This document shows, in pieces, positions 1-10,987 of a stretch of DNA of 64,000 nucleotides; the stretch's first letter is position 1; each line of letters opens with the position of its first letter. Source of the stretch: Echinostoma caproni (lineage: Eukaryota; Platyhelminthes; Trematoda; Plagiorchiida; Echinostomatidae); contig UZAN01039462.1 in NCBI GenBank assembly GCA_900618425.1, positions 94,434-158,433 on the forward strand. Direction: 5' to 3'. Below the pieces are notes generated by a model. The model did not search any database, was not told the origin of the DNA, and was given only the letters and a program-made list of their open reading frames with translations. Position numbers and translations under genes: made by a program.

Positions 1-429
1 CACATCGGGTAAATATTTGTCACCTGAACGTTTAGGAATGGTAAAGATATCGGATGCATTATTCATCGACAGAAAGATCAAACGAAAATGTACACAAATA
101 TTTTCTTTGTCCAAGTTACTAATATGAAACGAAAATATGTCTTTAAATGAAAATGCTCTTCCGTCCATTGGAGAGCATATCTTGCAAAAAGTGCACAAAT
201 TAGACGATACTTGAATTACACAACATATTTGGATCAAAATATCACATGGTTTGAAGGAACCATCGAGACCGATTGAGTCAATCAGTTGGAGAAAATCGGG
301 AGAACCGAAGATGAAACGTTGTTTATACACGTTGATCGTAGGTTATTCTGGATAAAGACAAACGCCATTCTTTGATTGTACAATCTCTTTAGGGTAATGG
401 ATTTGCACTAATTCATTCAATTGCTCACA
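1..429. other. unassigned sequence at left edge
   Basis: I see no exon, repeat or RNA gene in this stretch that I can support. It is ordinary AT-rich sequence running into the first repeat A copy. Confidence 0.4.
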
Positions 430-580
430 AGCACCAGACACTGTTGATGATATTCGGTGTGGGTTTCACTACTATGCATTTGTACATGATGAGAACATTT
501 GTGATGACCGACTAAGAGCACTGAGAGCTGTTTCGTTCCTTTTTTGAGTTGTATGTATTGCGCACATTGTACCGCGTTCA
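430..580 (-). repeat. repeat A copy 1, tail part only (tRNA-derived SINE-like)
   Basis: Read on the plus strand, this carries the reverse of the repeat A tail: a block like TTTGTGATGACCGAC, then AAGAGCACTG and AGCTGTTTCGTTCC. The same order occurs near 22880-22960 and 58940-58990. Similarity to the 22.8 kb copy extends leftward through a block like GTTGATGATATTCGGTGTG. The tRNA-like head is missing or too decayed to see. This copy faces the complete copy at 700-905. Short open frames across it are not genes. Confidence 0.55.
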
Positions 581-699
581 TTACAGATATTTCTTGGCTC
601 ATAAAGGAATTCAACCAACTGGTAAATTACCGAAATTCCAGAGAAAGAAACCCACACTCAAGATAATCAACTGTGTCCGGTGCCGGTGAACAATGGACT

Positions 700-905
700 G
701 GGTCAATCCAAAGTTGATACGCTAAACTGCTTGCATCATACGCACAAGGTGATGACCGTCTAGCTCAGAGGTAAGGGTTGGAATTATTAACCCGAAGGTT
801 CATTGTTAGATTTGTGACAGAAACACAAGAGTCATGTGCACTGCCGACAAGTCCTAAACGAGGCGAAATAGCTGTTCAGTGCTCTTTGTCCGTCATTGCG
901 AATAT
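700..905 (+). repeat. repeat A copy 2 (tRNA-derived SINE-like)
   Basis: The head CAATGGACTGGGTCAA leads to CGCACAAGGTGATGACCG. A tRNA-like A box, TAGCTCAGAGGTAAGG, follows near 760. The B box position (GGTTCATTGTTAGATT) is decayed compared with GGTTCGAGTCC in the other copies. The tail holds GCACTGCCGACAAGTCC and TGTTCAGTGCTCTTTG. Order and spacing match copies near 22.8, 23.2 and 58.9 kb, so this is a dispersed family and not a tRNA gene. I do not recognise a published family name. Confidence 0.65.
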
Positions 906-1987
906 CGCGATCTTTTAGCCACCTTTATGAGCCATCCTCAACACCAAAACTATTTTCTTTGGGCGAACTAGTTAAAAATCAATTTAGAAAATGCGTATTG
1001 AAATGATTCGATTGATTAACAAACGCTTGCCTCAACACTCCAATCCCTCGAAAACACAGTTTCGTGAGTTATTGGCGGGGTCCCCCAAAGGGCACGTTCC
1101 ACCAAAGTGATCACATAGATTCCCATGGGTATGAGAAAATCGAACCATGTTTCGAACAGTTCTCAACCCCATTCGGGTGGTTTCATTGTTTCAGAAATCA
1201 AGAAGACATAAAACAATATGAGCATCTACCGATCTCGAGAAAAAGGTGGAACATAAAATGTTTTGATCATTGCACCCACAACTGAATCCGGTTATCTGTT
1301 ACTAAAGAAATAGTCTTTACAATAAAAAATAGATTATTTTCTTGTCTCTCTTATTCAGGTGAGGCTCTTGCACAGCGCAACGATCTTCAATCCGAAAAGT
1401 GCTGATAATGCGTACTATGGTTTCACCCCTCTTACTTCTCATAAAAAGAGATTTTGAGCCGCATTGTTTATGAGACGCAGGGATAAGCACTTTTGATCAA
1501 GTTTAGTATAAAGTCTATGTATATGGTTACTTTTGAGTACGTGAATTTGTCCAGTTAAATATTGATAACAGCTTGCAATATGTGAAGACAAAATACCTTT
1601 CAGTTGTGAAAGATATGCTTCCAGCATGTCGTTACTGATCCGACCGTTCTTCACATTGTGTTCCCTTGTATTTCGTTGGTAACACCACAGTAGGATACGA
1701 TAAAGTTGCAGAGTATGATTGATGTGTATTCATACTTGAAGATGCAGCTGAGTGCGCAAAAAAACAATCACAGAAAACATTACACTATATGACGGCAAAC
1801 TCAACGGTCACAACTGGCAGAATATTGAACTATCCGCTAAATAGTGTTATCGTTTTTATTTTGGCTGGCTGGTCTTCCCCTGAATGTACGAGGAAGGGTT
1901 CCGCTGAAGGTAATAAACAGGTTGCTGCCATTTGAGGTGAATAAAACGGGCACCAATTTGAGCCGATGTGGGGAGTGAGGAACTTAC
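906..1987. other. no supported gene; weak minus-strand coding hints
   Basis: A minus-strand open stretch around 1590-1665 has protein-like composition (NDMLEAYLSQLKG) and ends at a possible GTATTT donor. Its acceptor is poor in pyrimidines and its phase does not fit the exon proposed at 1988-2190. I see nothing else to annotate. Confidence 0.3.
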
Positions 1988-2190
1988 CATCAGCCTGATT
2001 GTGCTTGTGAAACAAATACGGTTTAATTTGCTTCGATTTCATACAGCGGAGATAGAGAGTAAGTAAAACATTCGAGTAAAATACACGTAGACCGTAGCAT
2101 TCTGATAAGTGGTTAAATTTGAATTCGCGTTCAACTGTTCTTTTAAATAATGTTTGAATATCTAGAGCGCAACCCTTATCCTGTTTATAA
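1988..2190 (-). CDS. candidate internal exon, unknown protein
   Basis: On the minus strand, a pyrimidine-containing acceptor (TGATGTTTTTAG) precedes about 67 open codons that end at a strong GTAAGT donor. The phase runs from 2 to 1. The translation is mixed in composition, with segments such as KGCALDIQTLFKRTVERE and CYGLRVFYSNVLLTLYLRC. It has no domain I recognise. It lies just left of a retrotransposon fragment and has no clear partner exon in phase. A chance open stretch of 130 codons covers it, so the support is mainly the GTAAGT site and the composition. Confidence 0.33.
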
Positions 2191-2429
2191 CTAAAAACAT
2201 CACAAAGGATATAGAGATGCATTCAGATACAGAGCGAAAGGGCGAACGACTGTATACAAGCAAGTGGCTTATGTTTGGTGAGTGTTTGTACCCCATTGCA
2301 TTCAAAAGCCAAACATTCAGGATTGAATGAGTACTGGAGAGTAAACGTAAATAAATGTGGTACCTGGGGGTGGGGGAGTTTTATATACATCTGATTTCCG
2401 GTTTTGGGGAAAAGCCCAGGTTTGAAGGT

Positions 2430-2950
2430 TGTTGTGGTGCAGAACGCACGTGTTTCGTTTGTTAGTCACTTAGCGACATCTGTGGCGCCGCTATGACATC
2501 CGACTGATACTTAAGGGAAGGGTAAAAACTACCGCGATTTAGAGCGTTCTGTTTTACGGACGGAAGATGCTAATCGACTTTCTGTATTTGATCACCGATA
2601 TCTCCAAGGAATTGCCCGTGTCTGGTGGGAACATCGGTTGAGCAATGTCGAGGTTCGTCATCGTACGTTGGGTGTGGATAGCTGTTCTCTATAAAAGGTA
2701 CTCGTTCTACACCGCCTCCGATAGCTTGGCCACAATTTCGAATGTGTGCCCATCGATGTTCCCTCTGTGCTCGTTTTGCAAATACTGGGCAAGGTGGCGA
2801 TCAGGCCATGACATGGCTTAGAGGTATGGAGAAGCTAGCCTCAGCTTTGGCTTTGGTTCGTCCAGCGCGCTTTCCAGGTTCAGACCCAAGAGATGAGGAC
2901 GGTCGTTGGTTAGAGACGCTGAGAGATAGAGCCCAGAATAGAAGTCGGTA
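2430..2950 (+). mobile_element. non-LTR retrotransposon fragment, C-terminal region after the RT core
   Basis: Frame-shifted remains of the region that follows the RT core in a common trematode RTE-like LINE. Near 2470 it reads RHLWRRYDIRLILKGRV. From about 2560 it reads RLSVFDHRYLQGIARVWWEH and then SNVEVRHRTLG. From 2742 a 69-residue open segment holds SLCARFANTGQGG, MTWLRGMEKL and GSDPRDEDGRWLETLRDRAQ, the conserved end of the ORF. Frame changes lie between the blocks, so it is dead. The copy lacks endonuclease and RT core, which fits 5' truncation. A second copy of the same part lies at 20890-21740. Confidence 0.8.
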
Positions 2951-4839
2951 ACGTGAATGTTGTACTGTCTACTTGGCGAAATCCCGTAACTTATAAAAGA
3001 AAAGACAAACAACATAAAATATTTCAAAAAAAGTTAAGAAAAGACAAAATATTTGTTATCCCAGCTATCTACTATTTTTCATTTTCACGGTTTAACCTTC
3101 CTTTCACTCTGGTCTATTTCCCAATCTATCCATCCCCTGTTCTTGTTATTATTGTTGTGGTGCTAGCAGCGTGCTTGTTCGCCAGCCTGGTGTTAAACAC
3201 ACACACGCATAGATATATAGTGCAGTATGTTGCAAACAATTTATTTTCATCGCATTTAAATGCCTTCAACTTTTGGGGGAATTAACGATCTCCCAAGGAG
3301 TGAAACCTACACCCAAGACCATCAAGAGTGACCAGTGCCTCTGAATAATCCAAGCTTGCTGCTCTAAAACAATTTTATAGTTTTCTTTTTAGAAATTGAA
3401 AGGCTAAATGAGTGGCACAAAATGATTTACTGTGGCACATGTTTGGATATCACCCTGAATGTGTCCTAATCTAAGGACGTACTTACGCCAGTGAACTAGA
3501 TCTTTTACCAACTGTGCCCAGTGATCAATGTCTTTTTTCTTGTCGTTCCAGTGATCATACGTTTGACGAATTTTCATTAAGTTTTCAGGAAGAAACCTTT
3601 GGTTGATTTTACTTCTAACACATGCTAACGGAATGACTCATCCCCACTTTATCAAACTGGAAGTGACATGGGGCTATTGAGGATATGTGCTACTTAGAAT
3701 TCGTCCGGCAATCGATCAAACCGAGGCTGACAGTAAGTGTGACCCTCAATAAAAAAAAGCCAATGATGGTCTCGAAGAAAGTTTGAAGCCCAACACTCTC
3801 CCAAGGTGAGTACCTTGTAGCGGGAATTCCCTTAGTTGTTTATGTGTGTTCAAATGCTTTAAAACATATGTGAAACTGTTTGTTCATTATATTACATTAT
3901 ATTAGTATATAGTCATATACCATTCTGAATTATGCTTCCATATTTTATGCTTTGTACATCAACTTCATTATTGCACATTGTGGATGAGTGGTAAAACTAA
4001 AATGAATGGCAAGTTATCCAAACTAGTCAAATACTGAATTTTCTCAACAAATGAGGCCATTGTCATCCGTCGATACCCATCCACCCGCATAGTTTTCCCG
4101 GGCACGTTTCGTAAAACCATTAGCACTCTCTTGGCTATCTACTTATAATTTGATGAAATAACCTCCGTTTGTAAACGACCCAATCACACACACATTCGCA
4201 ACTGTCATTCTTTGGTCTCCGACTGCACACGCAAACCCGATCGGTAACAATTATCACAACCACATCAGCCCATTGTAAACGGTGATTCTGTTTTTATTGT
4301 TTGTGCTCTCGCCATCTGCTCAATCCACTGTAAATTATGAAGTATTGTGCCTGTTGACGCAGGACACGAAACACGCTTGTTTGCTATTGCATGTTCTCAT
4401 GAACCCATTTTGTGTAGGGCGTGGATAAGGTATGCTCGTTATTCCGAAAACAGTTAACTATATACAGGGCATATTTAGCGTGCCTAGCATCAACAGACTG
4501 AGCCAAACTTTAGGTGGTTGTAAAAGATTTGATTTAACAAACAGGGGATACGGCACAATTATATTGGTCTTCAAATTATGTGAAAATTTCTGGTAACTTC
4601 TTTCATGGAAGAAATGTTAGAATGTGCACAAAGATTGCGACCAACAATTGTAATAAATGCAAACATCAGGGTCCACTTTCTGTTCCTTATTTCATTGAAA
4701 ACTTCCTTTTTCGCAATTTGAGATTGGACCATGACGAATGATTGACGGACATTTCTTCGTACGGTCGAACTTGATATTTCACTACTACAAAAATGATACA
4801 CAACACACTTGTATTGACAAATGATGAACGGTCTGGTCA
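2951..4839. other. no gene seen; possible minus exon near 4570-4780
   Basis: This stretch is mostly featureless. It contains short alternating runs (ACACACACGCATAG near 3200) and an AT-rich direct repeat, TTATATTACATTATATTA, near 3885. On the minus strand, a good acceptor (ATCATTTTTGTAG) near 4788 opens a frame with SEISSSTVRRNVRQSF. I find no convincing donor, so I do not call it. Confidence 0.3.
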
Positions 4840-4965
4840 GCTGTCTAGTGGCCGGGTGGGTAGCATTCTTGGGTTTTGCCTATGAGGTCTCGGGTTTGAT
4901 TCCCGCTTGAATCGGTGGATTTGCACTGCATTGATGAGACCCAACCAGGACAAAAAAGCTGTACG
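4840..4965 (+). repeat. repeat B copy 1 (tRNA-derived SINE-like)
   Basis: A box-like TGGCCGGGTGGGTAGCATT and B box-like CGGGTTTGATTCCCGC are spaced as in a tRNA. A shared tail follows: GGTGGATTTGCACTG, then TGATGAGACC. The same head, B box and TGATGA tail occur at 15395-15525 and, reversed, at 15065-15205. The region does not fold into a convincing tRNA, so this is a tRNA-derived dispersed repeat. Confidence 0.6.
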
Positions 4966-6514
4966 GTTATGCCTCCTGGATTTTCATTTCACGCTTCATT
5001 TTCTCCCTTCCCGTTGAGTTCTTTCTATGAGATTTACTTTCTCTCGTATACCAATAACCGTTATTCAATGAATAACCCTGGCGGTTTAAAAAACGGCGAT
5101 TAAACTGAGAACTAATAACTTAACTTCCAGTTTTATTAGTATTAGTAGAATTGTTCTAATCATTCATATTGACAGAATACTTTATACAACTAAGTTATTG
5201 CATTGGATTTGTAAAATTACCTCTCTTGAAACAGGTCAACGATTCGGTATAGGAAGATTCTATATCAACTACGACTCACATGTCTGTCATGTATATCCTC
5301 GCTTAATTTTACTCTATAATAGAAGTGAATAGCCGAAGCTGTTAAAAACGTTGAGGTCGAAGTGATGACATGAATCTCAGTGCGATAGAACCCCAAATCC
5401 TCAACAATTCAGATAGTAGTTGAGGGTTCGCGATGTTATGCGTCCCTGCAATTAATTGTACCCTGATGCTTACCTCGACACTGTAAAATCCGCGACGGAA
5501 TCCGAGATCAAATAACATGTCTCACCCCTCGGGTTTATTGACAAACAACTGCGAACAGGTAACAAGGCCTTAGAAAAAGGTACATTTAGTTTCACTATCT
5601 TTGACCGGGAAACATGAACGAATAAAATAACATGATTCCTTCGCACCAAATTAATGTCTAACGCTTCACTATTTTTAGACCGCGTCTGTTTCGCTCATCA
5701 TATGGAATGTTGTGAAGCTACAATGTGGGGTTGGAATGGAACATTTGTTGGTGTTTTTATTGTTCTTGTTGTTCAAACTTGTTGGATGTAAGAAACTCCC
5801 GAGATATGGAAGTAAAACATTCTGAGTTCAGTCGATCGTGCAAAGCTCGAAAATCGCATTATATGTAAAATACCAAGTTTTGATGTGTCAAACTGAGTGT
5901 GTGACACGGTTATTTGGGAAGCGGAAAAACACACTGTCCATGTTTCAAACCAAGAAAATTTAATAAGTGTATGTACAAATACGACTACTCACTTCGTCCA
6001 ATTTCCATACACCGAAAAAAAAGAAGAACGGAATTTAAGAACTTATTGTAGCAATAATATTTAGACGCATTCTATTGTTTGTTCATTGTTTCAATAAATG
6101 TAAGCTGTTTTCTGGTAGATATAGTATTTGTTTTTGTAGACGCATTATGTTAATAGCAGAGATGGAATAACTTAAGGTTATCGTTTATTAAAACATTCAT
6201 CTCCATAGGGACTACGCAAGATTAATAGTCAGCTGCTTGGTCACGTACATATTTAAGCGCTACTCATTTGATGAGTAATGTTTCCAAACGTGATGATAGT
6301 ATTCCATTGTTTCCAATATGTAAGCGTAACAGCAAGTCAGCTGTGTGTCAGACAACTAAGTGAACCCGAATTGTCCACACGAGGCAATAGTTTGGGTTCA
6401 CACGGGAGGAAAACTGATGTTAACATACAGGTCTAATCGAAACTGAAGCAACGGGTCCCTGTGAAACACTTGTAGGTTCATATAGGCAAAAACGATCATA
6501 CTAGAGTAATTTTT
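4966..6514. other. no gene seen upstream of the 6.5 kb first exon
   Basis: This is AT-rich sequence without supported coding or repeats. Just before the exon at 6515, the bases CTAGAG about 10 nt upstream of the ATG could serve as a trans-splice or splice acceptor. That is only a possibility. Confidence 0.35.
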
Positions 6515-6662
6515 ATGCTAGTAATAATAAACATGCCTTGGCGAGTCATTATAGCATTGATTTTCCTGATTCGTTCATACTCAGTAGATGGAATGGTTCA
6601 GAATGTAGCGGATACTCCCATTTCGTCAATAGTGGTTGATCTAGACCATGATGAGTTCAGAG
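6515..6662 (+). CDS. candidate first exon encoding a signal peptide (gene A, exon 1)
   Basis: Two in-frame ATGs (6515 and 6533) start the frame. From the second, MPWRVIIALIFLIRSYSVDG is a short basic n-region plus a hydrophobic core, a typical secretory signal. It is followed by a polar acidic stretch ending VVDLDHDEFR. The exon closes at AGAG|GTAACT, a good donor, in phase 1. The open frame stops directly after the donor, as expected of an exon. The next candidate, at 9808, starts in the matching phase. I do not recognise the protein. The intron that follows holds a decayed Tc1-type element. Confidence 0.45.
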
Positions 6663-9600
6663 GTAACTAAATAGAATAGAACAGTTTTTATTTACAATAA
6701 ATTAACATTCCTAATAATTAAAATGTAAAGTTCATGTACGGTAATAGTCGATCGGTCTGCCTTTCTTCTTAGGGACGTTTTCGAGTCTTTGTTAAACGGT
6801 CATTTTCTAATTTGTGCTCCATTACAAATCGCATTTTTGCCTCCAATGTCCAATGTACTGGTAGCACATTGATTTCTCTCTTCAAAACAACAAACAGATC
6901 TTCAATCACATTGAGATCCGGGCTATTAGGGGGAAGTTGCATGAACTGGACCTTGGAGCCACGCATCTTTTCTGATGTCTAAAAGCAAATAATAAGTGAA
7001 CCAGACTCCTTAACTAAATAAATTTGCCAACCTCCCGTGAAACATGACACGGAGCGGTATCCGGAAAACGATTACTTTCCCAGAAGATCTTTGTCATGAA
7101 ATTGTGGAAACATTTTCGTAATTACTGATGCAAATTTCCCACTATTCATGGCGTCTTTGACTGATGTTCACCGACAAGGCTGACCGTGCCCAGATGAATA
7201 ATCTTGATGGATGTAGACTAGAAAATAAGGTAGATAAAAGTAGACAAGATATAAATTATTGTCCATAACTAAAATGTTAATATAGGTGATAAGTATAATG
7301 AAACCCAAGTTGATCATAAAGAAAATATTTTACTACATCACAATTGGCCAGTGCTGTGATTCCGCGCAGTTTCCAACAGTTACGATCAATTAATAATCTC
7401 AAACAGACAAATGTAAGCAAATGATGTAGACAGGTAGATCTTATCCGGACCGATTGCTGTAACTAAGTCCACCAATGATCGGCAAATAATAATGAAAATA
7501 TATGAGCGCGGTGCAAGTCTGTTTACTACAGTGATAATCGCAAACACGAAGGTTCACGAAGGTTTCGGTTCAGCTTGTTTCGAAATGTAAAACTGTAACC
7601 AAATCAGTTCAAAAGTTCAATGCGACAGCTCTCGATCGACTGCGATACACATCGGATAGTTTGGGTTAGACAATCATCATCAAACGAACCTCCAGTCATA
7701 AATAAAAAGTTTCAATTAAACGAGGCCATTTCATAAGGATTAGTTTTGTACTCATATTTGCTATTTTCTGCTCTTAATTGAAAATCATTCTGTTTCCGTG
7801 GGCTTAGATTACTTATTCTACAATGTATAGATAACTACTTCACATCCATTGCGTGTGTACACGTTTTGCAAGAGAGGCGGTATCACACTCCTCAATCTAT
7901 TTGTGTTACAACCGCTGCCAAAGTTCACAGCATGCAGTCTCGCATGAAACTCGTAAAGTGCATGGTATACATACATGGAATGTGTGATAACAATTTTGGT
8001 GCCAAATAAATTTTTCCAAAAAGATGGAATAGATTCAAATGTAAGGTTATTTTGTGTTTTATTTTTCTGCTTGTTTTTTTCTTTCAAATTCAATTCTCTT
8101 TCGCAGCTCGACGATTTGTGCAGTGCCCAGAAACAAAAGTATACCATATTGGGAATTCAGTTAGATGTCAAGTTATGTTCTCTCGATACTGAGAAATAAC
8201 ACGTGCAGAATGTAAAATCTAGTTATCATTATCAGGGCTGCACAATATCGCTGCATCTACCAATATATTTGTGAACTGGCATCACACTCCGTGTAAGGCA
8301 ACCAAATTGGGATATAGCTGACAAACGGAGGGGCTTAAGTGGGACATCTGGGTAAAGAAGTGTTTTAATCGAAGCCATGACAAACCATGAGCATATCTTG
8401 TTTACTGGGAGTGTTAAAATAACATCGATAGTGGATTATGGATCCAATTGGCACAATTATTATTTACACGATGTCTGGTATCAAGTTCACTATGCCCACG
8501 TTTGTTCAACAAATGCACAGTTTGCTTTTTGAGCAATAGAAACGTCTGTCAAAGATTTTACAAACTAAGCATTCAAACAACGAGAACGTGACTATCTGGG
8601 ATGAGAACTAACTTATTTGATTGCGCTTAATCTGTTACATTTACAAGCCCCTGGTTTCGTTCGAATTTTCGTTAAGTGTGCCAAAACACTTTGCAACACT
8701 GACTTTTCTTCAAACATGCAAACAATTCAGTTAGTTATTGTCAAGAGTGGAGTGTGACAAACGGGGATTCATCCAGAGTAAACTCATCATTTTCCGATAG
8801 AAAGATAAAACGCGTGTCCTCATGGCACCAATTTCCAGTACAATAAATAAAATAAGGGATTTATGGTAAAAAATAAGCTGTTGTTGGTACAGCTTCAATT
8901 CAGTTCTATAACTAAGAAAGGTGTTTGAACTAATTGAGAACTGCTGTATAACTCAAATTGTGTTCGACTGAAGAAGAACACGCTTACAGGTTTGTCAACC
9001 AGCCAAAATAATTGACCGTGTTTTGGTCAGTCATTTATGGCAAATGCCGCATAAATTTACCAATATACGTAGTATTTGATCATATATTATTCCCGTCCAT
9101 TGTTAAACAAGACAGCATATCCAATTTGTTTGCATCTCCCAATATTGAAATCGAAAAGCATAGCTGCAGTCAATTTGGAGCCGAAAGACATAGTTATCCA
9201 ACAAAACACTCATTTGTCAAATTGCAGTGTGTTTAATGCGAGTCAGGTTTTTGCTGTCCGACCGACTGCCTTCACTGACAACTGACCGATATCAAAACAT
9301 CACTATCAAATATCCGTTTGAAAGGAAATGTCAAAGTGTGCCAACTGTAAAAAAGACTACTCTACTGATCACATTCTGGCGACAAAGCACAAGTGCGTTC
9401 ACGGGCTTGCACGCACGCACACACACAAAATGTGAACAAGTGTTTCGCGGAGCGGTACAAACAGCTTGGGTCTAATCATTTTCTGAAATTTATTTAAAAA
9501 TAATAATAGCACGGATTCAAGGTTTATATGTAGTGAGTGACTCAGTTTTTTGATAGGTGGTTTTTAATTGTACGCCGGTTACCATAATGAATCCAGGATT

Positions 9601-9807
9601 CCTTGTAGCATATTTGGAATTACACGGTTCTAATGGTTATACCATTGATAAACTCATCGCTTCATTTTCTATCACTTTTTTTTCTGTTTCCTTTTCTTGT
9701 TTGCTCGTTAGGGGAAATCGAAACATCATGAATGATGCATTGTATATATATATATAGCTTTTGAATATATTACACATTTACGAAAAATCATAGACTTCTT
9801 TTCCCAG
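6663..9807 (+). other. putative intron 1 of gene A
   Basis: This interval separates two phase-matched candidate exons. Apart from the Tc1-type fragment at 6769-7205 I see nothing supported. Paired open frames near 7818-8199 and 9012-9475 overlap on both strands and look like chance. A short (TA)n run lies near 9740-9756. Confidence 0.3.
6769..7205 (-). mobile_element. Tc1/mariner-type transposase fragment (DD34E class)
   Basis: Minus-strand remains of a Tc1-like transposase. Read 5' to 3' it gives HLGTVSLVGEH, then VKDAMNSGKFASVI. After a frame shift it gives FPDTAPCHVSRE, which matches the block with the second catalytic Asp (usually QDNAPCH). Last comes MQLPPNSPDLNVIEDLF, the block with the catalytic Glu, followed by LKREI. 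The N-terminal HTH and the first Asp are not seen. Unspliced, the two catalytic blocks are separated by an in-frame stop. Removing a 53-nt GT-AG segment (6979-7031) joins them with exactly 34 residues between Asp and Glu. Terminal inverted repeats were not found. Confidence 0.8.
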
Positions 9808-9894
9808 GTACATGTGAATCAATTGTGCTTCGTCAAGGAACTCACTCATCCGTATCAATTGGAGAAATATTAGATAAAGACGCTTCAGGATATG
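9808..9894 (+). CDS. candidate exon 2 of gene A
   Basis: The acceptor CTTCTTTTCCCAG opens an 87-nt exon that ends at TATG|GTAGAA. The phase is 1 to 1, so its length is a multiple of three and it fits exon 1 directly. The peptide starts TCESIVLRQGTHSS and continues with VSIGEILDKDASGY. It is polar with one cysteine and fits an extracellular segment. I recognise no domain. A stop follows soon after the donor. Confidence 0.4.
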
Positions 9895-10039
9895 GTAGAA
9901 CAAGCAACCCTTAATATATGTCATACTCTATGTCTATTAGCATATTATTATTTTGGATAGTATTTGTAGCATGGACTAGTACATGCACACGATTTAGAGG
10001 AATGTTTCGTTGCTAGGTGAACGGTCAACGTGAACATGC

Positions 10040-10260
10040 AGTTGAGCTTCAACACGGAACTGCGGGGCGAAAAGGGATGACTTTCCAATGGAATCGCCCC
10101 CAGCCATCGTCATTTGGCTTATATTTCAGTTCCCGAATGTCGATCCTGTCGAACTCACTTGGGCAGAAATCGGTCAGCCGTTCAGCTTGATTTCTCCAAG
10201 GTGCAAGTAAAGCGGCAAACAATCCCTCCCTGATGGGGTTCAAGTTTAGGCTTTATCGAT
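10040..10260 (-). other. GC-rich block with a 64-codon minus-strand open frame
   Basis: This block is clearly richer in G and C than its surroundings. On the minus strand it encodes an uninterrupted stretch including REGLFAALLAPWRNQAERL and FDRIDIRELKYKPNDDGWG. It lies 20 nt from the sequence flanking a scaffold gap. It could be a conserved mobile-element coding remnant or an exon of an unidentified gene; I see no decisive splice sites. The plus strand is also largely open here. Confidence 0.3.
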
Positions 10261-10280
10261 GACCTGGAGAAAAGACTTAC

Positions 10281-10329
10281 TCTGTAGATAAATGTAACTA
10301 GAAAACCAATGTCGTTCAAGAAGCTATCT
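10281..10329 (+). repeat. left flank duplicate at gap 1
   Basis: These 49 bases before the N run recur after it, at 10724-10772, with one difference (GATAAATG against GATGAATG). The duplicate includes the start of the exon proposed at 10731. Two contig ends that overlap but were not merged would give this pattern, and so would a true tandem duplication. Confidence 0.85.
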
Positions 10330-10723
10330 NNNNNNNNNNNNNNNNNNNNNNNNNNNNNNNNNNNNNNNNNNNNNNNNNNNNNNNNNNNNNNNNNNNNNNN
10401 NNNNNNNNNNNNNNNNNNNNNNNNNNNNNNNNNNNNNNNNNNNNNNNNNNNNNNNNNNNNNNNNNNNNNNNNNNNNNNNNNNNNNNNNNNNNNNNNNNNN
10501 NNNNNNNNNNNNNNNNNNNNNNNNNNNNNNNNNNNNNNNNNNNNNNNNNNNNNNNNNNNNNNNNNNNNNNNNNNNNNNNNNNNNNNNNNNNNNNNNNNNN
10601 NNNNNNNNNNNNNNNNNNNNNNNNNNNNNNNNNNNNNNNNNNNNNNNNNNNNNNNNNNNNNNNNNNNNNNNNNNNNNNNNNNNNNNNNNNNNNNNNNNNN
10701 NNNNNNNNNNNNNNNNNNNNNNN
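10330..10723. other. assembly gap 1 (394 N)
   Basis: A run of N flanked by near-identical 49-base sequences. Its length probably does not reflect real missing DNA. Any exon linking 9808-9894 (ending in phase 1) to 10731-10787 (starting in phase 0) could be hidden here. Confidence 0.95.
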
Positions 10724-10730
10724 TCTGTAG

Positions 10731-10787
10731 ATGAATGTAACTAGAAAACCAATGTCGTTCAAGAAGCTATCTAAAACATTTGGGCAG
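10731..10787 (+). CDS. candidate exon of gene A next to gap 1
   Basis: The sequence TCTGTAG just before 10731 can be an acceptor. The exon reads 19 codons, including KPMSFKKLSKTFGQ, and ends at CAG|GTAAGT, a consensus donor, in phase 0. The next candidate, at 10879, starts in phase 0. The upstream in-frame TAG means coding must begin at this acceptor. Reading through the donor also stays open for 50 codons, so an unspliced short ORF is an alternative. Confidence 0.35.
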
Positions 10788-10878
10788 GTAAGTGAAAGCA
10801 ACTGTACACATCCGTTCAACGATGATTGCATGATAGATTTATCAACTGGTGTTGAAGATGCGTTTACCGCAATCCCAG

Positions 10879-10987
10879 ATTTGGCGCTGTCCGTTTGCCT
10901 ACACAATTCGCAATATGATCCATGTTTTTATGGAATCTAGCAATCATTTAGGTTGGAATGCTCTTTTTCTCATTCGTATTCTCCAAG
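10879..10987 (+). CDS. candidate exon of gene A
   Basis: The acceptor CCGCAATCCCAG opens a frame reading WRCPFAYTIRNMIHVF and then SNHLGWNALFLIRILQ. It ends at CCAAG|GTAACC in phase 1. It is phase 0 at its start and joins the exon ending at 10787 across a 91-nt intron, a size common in flatworm genes. The composition is protein-like, but I recognise no family. The frame stays open past the donor to 11175, which weakens the call. Confidence 0.33.

Noticed and set aside
417..657. Short minus-strand open frames at the left end
   Set aside because: They lie over the tail of repeat A.
4840..4965. A functional tRNA gene
   Set aside because: The A- and B-box-like motifs are present, but the arms do not pair well and the same tail recurs in other copies, so it is a SINE-like repeat.
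10309..10906. Open frames across the first N run on both strands
   Set aside because: They consist mostly of X. Only the short flanks are real sequence.
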